From IMG/VR virus record IMGVR_UViG_3300030118_005586, positions 1-30,644 of that record: 30,644 bases of DNA; one strand, given 5' to 3'. Position 1 is the first letter of the stretch. Each line of letters begins with the position of its first letter. Below, one piece after another: positions 22,912 to 28,516 of this stretch. Position numbers and translations under genes: made by a program. The notes below the pieces were generated by a model that was not told the DNA's origin, did no database searches, and saw only the letters and a list, made by a program, of their open reading frames with translations. The DNA comes from a virus.

Positions 22912-23139
22912 ATGAAATTTAGAGGAACTTTAGAAACAAACGACGGAAATGTTGAAGTTTTTGAGTTTGAAGGGATCACTAAAGACCAAGCTAAAGCAGA
23001 AATGAGAGAAAGAATTCAAGGAAAGTTAGTTGATGTTGCATTCGCTAGACTTTTCGAAATTCATAGATCTGATGTTGATTTAATTTGTAGGTGGTCTGTT
23101 GATAGTAATTTAGTTATTACAGAAAAATTTATGATCTAA
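22912..23139 (+). CDS. Small protein of unknown function under a strong promoter
   Basis: A 75-residue α/β protein: KFRGTLETNDGNVEVFEFEG (two strands), DQAKAEMRERIQGKL (helix), then IHRSDVDLICRWSVDSNLVI. The β-β-α start with an EFEGITKDQAKAE turn resembles small proteins that carry a sensor-like EFEG-x-T-x-EEA motif, but I cannot name a family. It is monocistronic, with its own promoter and its own terminator, so it is probably expressed at high level early in infection. Confidence 0.65.
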   Translation: MKFRGTLETNDGNVEVFEFEGITKDQAKAEMRERIQGKLVDVAFARLFEIHRSDVDLICRWSVDSNLVITEKFMI

Positions 23140-23157
23140 ATAAATAAACTTAAAAAG

Positions 23158-23184
23158 AAAGCGGCTTTCGGGCCGTTTTTTTTT
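23158..23184 (+). terminator. Intrinsic terminator
   Basis: AAAGCGGC (23158-23165) pairs with GCCGTTTT (23172-23179) around TTTCGG, and the T-run continues to 23184. Confidence 0.9.
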
Positions 23185-23271
23185 AGGACTTGGCGCCGTT
23201 GTAGATATTTATTTTATTAACTTGTTTGTTAATCGGCGCCTTGCTAGTCCTAGTCAGCAGGGCTGCGCTGA
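23185..23271 (+). ncRNA. Non-coding structured element before whiB, holding the second copy of the 24-base repeat
   Basis: AGGACT (23185-23190) pairs with AGTCCT (23246-23251), and GGCGCCG (23192-23198) pairs with CGGCGCC (23234-23240), enclosing an AT-rich loop that contains TTAAC/GTTAA. A second hairpin, TCAGC (23254-23258) with GCTGA (23267-23271), follows. The pairings are seen directly. It lies after a terminator and ends before the leaderless whiB promoter, so it may be a DNA site instead of an RNA. Confidence 0.5.
23241..23264 (+). repeat. 24-base repeat, non-coding copy
   Basis: TTGCTAGTCCTAGTCAGCAG followed by GGCT. It matches 7591-7614 at 23 of 24 positions in the same orientation. 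It spans the 3' arm of the first hairpin and the 5' arm of the second. Confidence 0.8.
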
Positions 23272-23312
23272 TAATTTAATTATAAACTCTAAACAACAAA
23301 TTTATTGCTAAC

Positions 23313-23318
23313 TATAAT
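23313..23318 (+). promoter_or_regulatory. -10 box for leaderless whiB
   Basis: TATAAT ends 7 bases before the ATG at 23326, with only T/A bases between and no ribosome site, so the transcript should begin at or next to the start codon. Confidence 0.7.
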
Positions 23319-23325
23319 TTTTTAT

Positions 23326-23601
23326 ATGACTTGGAAAAACAGGGCCGAGTGTATCGGAGAAGATCCAGATATATTTTTTGAATATTTAGAGCACGAAAAA
23401 GCAGTTAAATTATGTCAAGCTTGTGAAGTTAGGTTTGAATGTTTAAGTTATGCAGTTGAAAACAGGATCCGGGACGGTTTTTGGGGTGGAGTTAAATGGA
23501 ACAGCCGCAGAAAATTAACAAACAAATCAAACTTAATAGAATTTATTGAAAAGTATGATCGTTATAGAAATAGAGTTTGGAATAAAAATAATATAAAATA
23601 A
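23326..23601 (+). CDS. whiB: WhiB-family iron-sulfur transcription regulator
   Basis: A 91-residue protein with Cys at 9, 30, 33 and 39 (C-x20-C-x2-C-x5-C), which would ligate a 4Fe-4S cluster, then GFWGGVKW (the WhiB turn) and a basic tail for DNA contact (NSRRKL). WhiB proteins bind the main sigma factor and are known only from Actinobacteria and their phages; phage versions can redirect host transcription or cause superinfection exclusion. An ATG-like start at 23305 would add seven hydrophobic residues, but the -10 at 23313-23318 excludes it. Confidence 0.92.
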   Translation: MTWKNRAECIGEDPDIFFEYLEHEKAVKLCQACEVRFECLSYAVENRIRDGFWGGVKWNSRRKLTNKSNLIEFIEKYDRYRNRVWNKNNIK

Positions 23602-23658
23602 TTATATTTATTTAAAACTATGTTATGATAATAACAATATTTAATCTAAGGGGGTTAA

Positions 23659-23823
23659 ATGGCTAAATTTGAAAACGAGTTTGATCTCAAAGTCAGTATA
23701 ACAATTGACGCTGAAACAAACGAGGAAGCAAGGATCAAAGCTAGCGAAGAGTTATGCAGGATCCAAGCAAATATAATTTCGCAAAATGTGAAATCAATTT
23801 GGCATGACAAAAAGGAGGACTAA
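23659..23823 (+). CDS. Small protein at the head of the early operon
   Basis: A 54-residue protein: FENEFDLKVSITIDAETNEEA, a helix (RIKASEELCRIQANI) and a charged end WHDKKED. It follows AAGGGGG and a likely promoter region with TGTTATGAT (23623-23631). Its TAA overlaps the next ATG (TAATGG). The β-β-α arrangement recalls other small early phage proteins in this genome, but no family is recognised. Confidence 0.6.
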   Translation: MAKFENEFDLKVSITIDAETNEEARIKASEELCRIQANIISQNVKSIWHDKKED

Positions 23824-24047
23824 TGGCGAAAAATCCAACAATGGAAGATATACTAAGGCATAATCTTAAATTGCATAGGGATCTAAAAATTGAAGCAAAA
23901 AATAAATTTGAACAAGCTAAAAAAGATTTTGTTGAAAGAACAAAGGGCTTAGACGAAAATATTGAAAAAATTCAAGATGATCTTAAAAGAACTAAAGGCG
24001 ATGATTATCCAAACGATGGAAAATTTTTTCCACCGCAAGACTGGTAA
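23823..24047 (+). CDS. Small charged coiled-coil protein
   Basis: A 74-residue helical protein, DILRHNLKLHRDLKIEAKNK then FEQAKKDFVERTKGLDENIE, ending in a Pro-rich tail DGKFFPPQDW. Its spacing of hydrophobics supports a coiled coil. AAAGGAGGAC lies before the ATG, which overlaps the preceding stop. Its role in the early operon is unknown. Confidence 0.6.
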   Translation: MAKNPTMEDILRHNLKLHRDLKIEAKNKFEQAKKDFVERTKGLDENIEKIQDDLKRTKGDDYPNDGKFFPPQDW

Positions 24048-24068
24048 ATAAAACATAGGAAGGGCTGA

Positions 24069-24296
24069 ATGGCTGAAATTAAACAAGGTCCGGGACGACC
24101 TAAAAATAGTTTGCCTACCGCTGCGCATTTATTGCAATGCGTAACTAGATACGAAAAAGAAGGCGTGTTTGATCAAAATATGACTGTTACTGATATTAAA
24201 TTAAAGTTATCGGAATTAATTGTTGATGATCAACTAAATAAAAAAGAAAATCAAAGAGTCTATATGAAGGAGTATAGAAGTAAAAAGGAGGACTAA
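24069..24296 (+). CDS. Small protein with AT-hook-like N-terminus
   Basis: A 75-residue protein. GPGRPKNSLP (residues 7-16) resembles an AT-hook (P-x-R-P-K in place of R-G-R-P), which can bind the minor groove of AT-rich DNA; this is suggestive only. A helix-rich body (AAHLLQCVTRYEKEG, VTDIKLKLSELIVDDQ) and a basic end (YMKEYRSKKED) follow. It ends directly before the next ATG. Confidence 0.55.
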   Translation: MAEIKQGPGRPKNSLPTAAHLLQCVTRYEKEGVFDQNMTVTDIKLKLSELIVDDQLNKKENQRVYMKEYRSKKED

Positions 24297-24488
24297 ATGA
24301 ATGAAGGTTGGTTTATAGAATCAGATGTTACGGGAGACGCAATATTTAACTCTTTAGACATTATCTGGTATTTGTTATTCGCGATCGTAACCTATAAATT
24401 TGTTAAAAGTGTCTTAGGTTATTTACATAATACTTTTAATTTTTGGTGGATGCCGAATAGAGAAAAGTATAAGGAGTATTGGCAATGA
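24297..24488 (+). CDS. Small membrane protein of the early operon
   Basis: A 63-residue protein with an acidic N-terminus and one long hydrophobic segment, DIIWYLLFAIVTYKFVKSVL (about residues 20-39), followed by aromatic residues (FNFWWMPNREKYKEYW). The single span and early position suggest an effect on the host membrane, for example exclusion or host takeover. No family is recognised. It overlaps the annealing-protein gene by 4 bases. Confidence 0.55.
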   Translation: MNEGWFIESDVTGDAIFNSLDIIWYLLFAIVTYKFVKSVLGYLHNTFNFWWMPNREKYKEYWQ

Positions 24489-24949
24489 TTCAAATAAAAG
24501 AATTACAAAAAAGATTTCCTAAAAAATGGATCCGTAAATTAACTAAAGGCGGCGGAAGGTCAGAGGATTATTTAAACTTTGCTACAGTTGCCCAAAGATT
24601 ATTAGAGGTAGTTGGACCATTTAACTGGAAAATTATAAGAGAAATTGAAGAAGCTGGCAAAGTTGTTGGCTGTGTAGGCCAAATAACTTGCAAAATTGAT
24701 GGAGAAACAATTACAGTTGAAGGAGTTGGAACTGCAAACAATACTGGAGAAAACTCAGGCGAAATATTAAAAAAAGCAGAATCTGACGCTTTCAAACGTT
24801 GTGCAAGAATGCTTGGCTTAGGTTTGCATTTATGGGCAGGAACTAATTTAGATGGATCTGACGGTTATTGGCTTGATAAAAAAGGAGGACAAAATGAAGC
24901 CGGAAATATTTCGGGAGAGGGTAATCTCACCGAATCTTCAAACAAATAA
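24485..24949 (+). CDS. Rad52-like single-strand annealing protein
   Basis: A 154-residue recombinase. The Rad52/22 fold is recognised from DYLNFATVAQRLLEVVGPFN-like and WKIIREIEEAG segments, TVEGVGTANNTGENSG, and above all AESDAFKRCARMLGLGLHLW, the signature DNA-binding helix. It would anneal complementary strands during replication and concatemer formation. A TTG at 24479 lies too near the AAGGAG (24471-24476), so ATG 24485 is preferred. The C-terminal tail is acidic and polar. The next gene starts inside its 3' end. Confidence 0.85.
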   Translation: MIQIKELQKRFPKKWIRKLTKGGGRSEDYLNFATVAQRLLEVVGPFNWKIIREIEEAGKVVGCVGQITCKIDGETITVEGVGTANNTGENSGEILKKAESDAFKRCARMLGLGLHLWAGTNLDGSDGYWLDKKGGQNEAGNISGEGNLTESSNK

Positions 24950-25175
24950 AACAGCATTAGTTAAATTTGCTTTAAGGGTAAGCAAAGAAACAAATAAACC
25001 AATTACAAACGGAGAATTCGTTTATGATCTTATGGTTTATAAATTTGGAGCAATTATAGAAAAGCTTAGAAAAAGCGGCTGGATTATTCACACATTAAAA
25101 ACAGAAAAATCTAATGTTTATGAATATAAATTAATTGCTGAGCCAAATGAAGATCTTCAATTATTTAACACATAA
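24894..25175 (+). CDS. Winged-helix-like small protein
   Basis: A 93-residue protein. The body, ALVKFALRVSKETNKPITNG, EFVYDLMVYKFGAIIEKLRK, SGWIIHTLKTEKS then YEYKLI, has the helix-helix-helix-wing order of a winged helix, as in small phage proteins encoded near replication initiators. The frame is open from ATG 24852, but AAAGGAGGACAAA directly before ATG 24894 fixes the start there. The gene overlaps the annealing gene by 56 bases. It may bind DNA in replication or regulation. Confidence 0.6.
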   Translation: MKPEIFRERVISPNLQTNKTALVKFALRVSKETNKPITNGEFVYDLMVYKFGAIIEKLRKSGWIIHTLKTEKSNVYEYKLIAEPNEDLQLFNT

Positions 25176-25199
25176 GCAAAATGTTTATGCTAATGTTAT

Positions 25200-25312
25200 T
25201 GGACGGACATAAAATAAAAGTAGTTACCCCTTTGACTACGTTTAACTATGGAAGGACCAAACAGGGGCAGACTGTCCTCCGCCTCTGTTCCTTCCTATTA
25301 AGAGAGGATAAA
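25200..25312 (+). promoter_or_regulatory. Structured leader of the replication-type gene
   Basis: GTAGT (25220-25224) pairs with ACTAC (25235-25239). AACAGGGGC (25260-25268) pairs with GCCTCTGTT (25281-25289), extended by GGAAGG (25250-25255) with CCTTCC (25290-25295), leaving ACCA bulged. The 12-base loop holds TGTCCTCC, which with the next G is complementary to CGGAGGACA, the ribosome site of other genes here. The leader is clearly richer in G+C than its surroundings. The true ribosome site AGAGAGGA follows. Confidence 0.55.
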
Positions 25313-26068
25313 ATGGTTTTAGAAATAAGATTTGCAATCTTACCGGAATGGTTAGTTAAAGAAAACATTTCTGCTGCTGCCAAAGTTGTTTATGCTGGAA
25401 TTTGGTTATATTCAGACGCTGAAAAAAGAAAAGCGTTTCCTTCGAGAGCGAGACTTTCAAGAGATCTTAATATGAGTACTTCATCTATTGATCGAGCAAT
25501 AAAAGAATTAAAAGAAATAAACGCCGTAAGCGTTAAGGGTAGAATAAGGCCAGATGGTGGAAGAAGTTCAAACATTTACGAGCTGCGGGTAACGCAACCA
25601 GAGGGCCCCTCGTCATATATGAAGGGGGGTCCTGCTCGTATAGAGGCAAAGGCCATATCCACCGACGGCGAAGCAATAACAATAACCAATAAAGAAAAAC
25701 CAATTAAACAGCGCAAGCGCGATTTATTGTTTGAAGAGATGTGTAAAGGTTTAGATATTAACTGGAAAGAAGCAACTAGTGGCGAGTTAGGCAAAATAAA
25801 TGGCGCATTAAAACAGTTAAGAGAAAAAAATGTTACGCCTCAAGAATTAAAAGAAGTTATGGATCATTACAAGAAAAATTGGAAAGTAGCTATTTCAGCG
25901 CCAGCAATTGCAAATAATTGGTCTAAGTTAAAAAACGAAACTAAAGCAAAAAAACCATTTAAAAGAGACTGTAAAATTGAAGGTCACGCTTGGGTTGATT
26001 TAGATCAAATAAATTTTTGTAGATTTTGTAAAAAAGAAGAAGTAAAAGTTAAGGAGGACATTAAATGA
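25313..26068 (+). CDS. Helix-turn-helix replication-type protein with zinc ribbon
   Basis: A 251-residue protein. Residues 1-95 form an HTH_36-like winged helix: VYAGIWLYSD, AFPSRARLSRDLNMSTSSID and RAIKELKEINAVSVKGR, as in phage replication initiators. A linker leads to a second helical region (about 140-205) with an LKEVMDHYKKNW pattern reminiscent of DnaD-like or replisome-organiser domains. The C-terminus, CKIEGHAWVDLDQINFCRFC, can form a zinc site. The frame is open from 25181, but the first 44 codons encode the structured leader, and ATG 25313 has a clear ribosome site. It probably binds the origin; unproven. Confidence 0.65.
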   Translation: MVLEIRFAILPEWLVKENISAAAKVVYAGIWLYSDAEKRKAFPSRARLSRDLNMSTSSIDRAIKELKEINAVSVKGRIRPDGGRSSNIYELRVTQPEGPSSYMKGGPARIEAKAISTDGEAITITNKEKPIKQRKRDLLFEEMCKGLDINWKEATSGELGKINGALKQLREKNVTPQELKEVMDHYKKNWKVAISAPAIANNWSKLKNETKAKKPFKRDCKIEGHAWVDLDQINFCRFCKKEEVKVKEDIK

Positions 26069-26673
26069 ATATATATGAAAAAGTAGTACAGTTTCAAAAA
26101 GAAGTTATAGGATCTGTACCATTAACGAAAATACCAGAAAAAAAAGATTATAACTTTATGATCAATACACTTGAAGAAGAGCTGCAAGAATTTAAAACAG
26201 CTTACGATCAAAATGATTATGGAGAAATGATCGACGCATTAATTGATTTAATTTATTTTGCATTAGGTCATATTTATCGAATGGGTGCGCCGTTTGAAAA
26301 AACTTTTGATCAAGTTCATAAAGCCAATATGAGAAAAAGCGGAGGATCAACAAACCGAGGTGATCAAGACGCCGAAAAACCTGAAAATTGGCAAGCGCCT
26401 AATTTTTCTTGGATCGAAAAGTTACCTGATTTATTTGAAGAAGCTACAAAAGTACAAATTCAAAAAGATCACGATTACAATTCACAAAGTAATTTAAAAG
26501 ATTATTTTCCATTTGGTTTAGTTTCATATATTCAAATGATTTATATAAAAGCGTTGCGCATGGTTAATATAGCTAAGCAAAAAAATATTAAAAATGAATC
26601 AATGGAAGACAGCTTAATTGATTTAGTTAATTACTGTTCATTTATGTATAAAGAGCTTAAGGATAAAGAATGA
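26065..26673 (+). CDS. MazG-like pyrophosphohydrolase fused to an Nmad1-like domain
   Basis: A 202-residue protein in two parts. Residues 1-105 show the all-α NTP pyrophosphatase pattern: NTLEEELQEFKTAYDQ (the E-E-x-x-E metal box), EMIDALIDLIYFALG (second acidic box) and VHKANMRKSGG. Residues about 110-202 carry KDHDYNSQSN, FPFGLVSYIQMIYIKALRM and DSLIDLVNYCSFMY, which fit the DUF1599/nucleotide-modification-associated domain. The first part would hydrolyse unwanted dNTPs; the second is linked to DNA base modification. It overlaps both neighbours by 4 bases. Confidence 0.8.
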   Translation: MNIYEKVVQFQKEVIGSVPLTKIPEKKDYNFMINTLEEELQEFKTAYDQNDYGEMIDALIDLIYFALGHIYRMGAPFEKTFDQVHKANMRKSGGSTNRGDQDAEKPENWQAPNFSWIEKLPDLFEEATKVQIQKDHDYNSQSNLKDYFPFGLVSYIQMIYIKALRMVNIAKQKNIKNESMEDSLIDLVNYCSFMYKELKDKE

Positions 26674-27533
26674 GGTACGGCGCGCCTTCAATTTTGTCCT
26701 TGCAAGTTGCTTGTCGTGAATATGGAAACAAAATTTATAATCAAAGAACTGAAGAAAATACAAAAACATTATTTAACACAATGCTTGGTTATGAGTTTTC
26801 AGTTGTCAATAGTTTAAATGAAAATTATTACGTAATGCCAGAAGGTCGAGCTTTAAGGCCCCACGTTGCAGCAGCCGAGTTAGCTTGGACCCTAATGGGG
26901 GTAAAAGATATTTCATTTTTACAACAATATTCTAAAATGTGGGATAAATTCACAAATGACAATAATGAAGTAGAAGCAGCTTATGGTTATAGGTGGAAAA
27001 AACATTTCGGAAGAGATCAATTATTTGATGCTTTAGATCAACTAAAGAAAAATAGATCTAGTAGGCAAATTGTAATTTCAGCATGGGATCCAGAAACAGA
27101 TGGGTTAAAAAACGAAGGTAAAATTAAAAATGTTCCTTGCCCTATGTCTTTTCAATTAAATATTGATCAAAATGAAAAATTATATTTAACATTATTTATG
27201 AGATCGTCTGACGTAGTTGTTGGGTTGCCTTATGATTTTATGTTTTATGATCAACTAGCTGTTGCGATCGCTAATGAGTTAAAGATAAAAAAAACAGAAA
27301 TAACAATATTTAGTGCTAATACGCATTTATATAGAAAACATCAAACAATAGTAACTGATCAATTACTTTATCAAGAAGAGTGCATGAAGGTTAAATATTA
27401 TTCATCAGATTTAACTTTAAGCGATATTGCACAATATCCAGAGGATTATGTTGAAGAGGTTAAGTTTGAAACATTAAATGATGTTGAACAAAGAAAATAT
27501 TTGTATGATCCAAAACCGGAGGTATTTGAATGA
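26670..27533 (+). CDS. Thymidylate synthase homologue, probable deoxycytidylate (hydroxy)methyltransferase
   Basis: A 287-residue member of the ThyA superfamily. The catalytic loop is VPCPMSFQL with Cys157; the usual CH is CP. The phosphate and folate elements are present: SRQIVISAW, RSSDVVVGLPYD, ANTHLY with H219 and Y221. Position 189 is Asp where ThyA has Asn (E. coli N177). That residue selects uracil, and Asp there is typical of dCMP hydroxymethylases such as T4 gp42. The substrate is therefore probably dCMP, giving 5-hydroxymethyl- or 5-methyl-dCMP. The DHFR-like gene nearby favours a reaction that yields dihydrofolate. The product is inferred. Confidence 0.8.
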   Translation: MRYGAPSILSLQVACREYGNKIYNQRTEENTKTLFNTMLGYEFSVVNSLNENYYVMPEGRALRPHVAAAELAWTLMGVKDISFLQQYSKMWDKFTNDNNEVEAAYGYRWKKHFGRDQLFDALDQLKKNRSSRQIVISAWDPETDGLKNEGKIKNVPCPMSFQLNIDQNEKLYLTLFMRSSDVVVGLPYDFMFYDQLAVAIANELKIKKTEITIFSANTHLYRKHQTIVTDQLLYQEECMKVKYYSSDLTLSDIAQYPEDYVEEVKFETLNDVEQRKYLYDPKPEVFE

Positions 27534-27667
27534 AAAAATATACAATAATAATAAGCGGCCATAGACACGTTTTAGCCGAAAGTGAAAAAGAAGCGTTTAA
27601 AATTGTTGATAAGCAACTTAAACATATTCACCCTAAATTTAATATGAAAACAATTGCGGAATTATGA
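27530..27667 (+). CDS. Small protein between the ThyA-like and DHFR-like genes
   Basis: A 45-residue basic protein: MKKYTIIISGHRHVLAESEK, then EAFKIVDKQLKHIHPK. The β-strand, turn, β-strand and helix pattern (a sensor-like strand followed by ESEKEAFKIV) resembles other small proteins in this genome. It overlaps both neighbours by 4 bases (ATGA), so all three genes are translated in series. GGAGG precedes its ATG. The function is unknown. Confidence 0.6.
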   Translation: MKKYTIIISGHRHVLAESEKEAFKIVDKQLKHIHPKFNMKTIAEL

Positions 27668-28164
27668 AAAATAAATTTGATTTAGTTATGGCAATGTCTG
27701 AGGATGGGTATTTTGCAATTGATGATCTTGACAATATGCAATGGACTGGAGGCGTTGATAAAACAATTTTCAAGGTTTTATCATTTTATAATAATCCAAC
27801 TATATTATGCGGACCAAAAACTTTTGAATCGTTGCCTTTACCACTGCAGGGCAGAAGAGTTATGGTGGTACGATCAGAAAATAAAAAATCATCGTATTAT
27901 CATTCAGCTGCAGCTTTTGCAGAGGAAATAAATTTTGCTAAGTTAAAAAAAGCTAAACCTTTAAACGGATCTGCAATAGTTGGCGGACCTAAGTTAGCTT
28001 TAGCAGCAATAGAAGCAAATTTAATCAAAGAAGCTTATATAACAGTTATACCTAAAAAATTAAAAACCGGTATTGGCTGGGAATTATCAGATTTATTAAA
28101 AACAAGATCACATTCAAAGCTTAAGTTTAGAAATGATATAGAGTTGAGAAAATATGGCTTTTAA
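27664..28164 (+). CDS. Dihydrofolate reductase-like protein
   Basis: A 166-residue protein of the DHFR/RibD-C fold. Visible are FDLVMAMSEDGYFA (first strand and loop), NPTILCGPKTFESLPLPLQG (the GxxTxESL helix start), RRVMVVRS and SAIVGGPKLALAAIEANLI (the GG nucleotide-binding turn). It would regenerate tetrahydrofolate from dihydrofolate produced by a ThyA-type methyl transfer. Its place two genes after the ThyA-like gene supports this. The sequence is diverged, so another pyridine-nucleotide reductase of the fold remains possible. Confidence 0.75.
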   Translation: MKNKFDLVMAMSEDGYFAIDDLDNMQWTGGVDKTIFKVLSFYNNPTILCGPKTFESLPLPLQGRRVMVVRSENKKSSYYHSAAAFAEEINFAKLKKAKPLNGSAIVGGPKLALAAIEANLIKEAYITVIPKKLKTGIGWELSDLLKTRSHSKLKFRNDIELRKYGF

Positions 28165-28423
28165 TAAAGGATTTGTAAGGGTTAAAGAATTAATTGACGC
28201 AAGTGGAATAGAATATAATGATCTTGATGTTGTTGATCGTGATAATAATTTTGTTGGGGGTGCTTATATATTAATTGGCGCAGTTCCGGTAATAATTCAA
28301 TATAACGATCCGCAAAAAAAATATGTTTTTACTATTGAATCAATTGAAGGTAATGCAATAAACGCAGAATCAACAAATAAACAAATTGTTATTGATCTAT
28401 TAAAAGAATTAGCAAAAGGTTGA
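28154..28423 (+). CDS. Hypothetical protein ending the early operon
   Basis: An 89-residue α/β protein, GFVRVKELIDASGIEYNDLD, VVDRDNNFVGGAYILIG, AVPVIIQYNDPQKKYVFTIE and a final helix IVIDLLKELAKG. It overlaps the DHFR-like gene by 11 bases. No motif is recognised. It is the last protein gene before the 1.4 kb non-coding region, and no terminator is obvious after it. Confidence 0.6.
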   Translation: MAFNKGFVRVKELIDASGIEYNDLDVVDRDNNFVGGAYILIGAVPVIIQYNDPQKKYVFTIESIEGNAINAESTNKQIVIDLLKELAKG

Positions 28424-28482
28424 TATAGCACTTTTATAACAATTTGTAAGCTATTGTAATAAAAAAAAATAATAATAATACC

Positions 28483-28509
28483 TCACATAAAACCAAAAGG
28501 CGCCATAAT
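28483..28509 (+). promoter_or_regulatory. Promoter of the giant RNA (shared type)
   Basis: TCACAT (28483-28488), 15 bases, CATAAT (28504-28509). GCGCCATAATT and the following TATTATAAG match the forward promoter at 22850-22877. AATAATAATA lies upstream in both. The transcript should start near 28516. Confidence 0.75.
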
Positions 28510-28516
28510 TATATTA

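Noticed and set aside
24852-24893. Upstream ATG for the winged-helix protein
   Set aside because: The ATG at 24894 has a perfect AAAGGAGGAC site; the 24852 codon has none.
25181-25312. Extension of the replication-type protein to an upstream ATG
   Set aside because: The added 44 residues have no resemblance to the winged helix start, lack a ribosome site, and overlap the structured leader.
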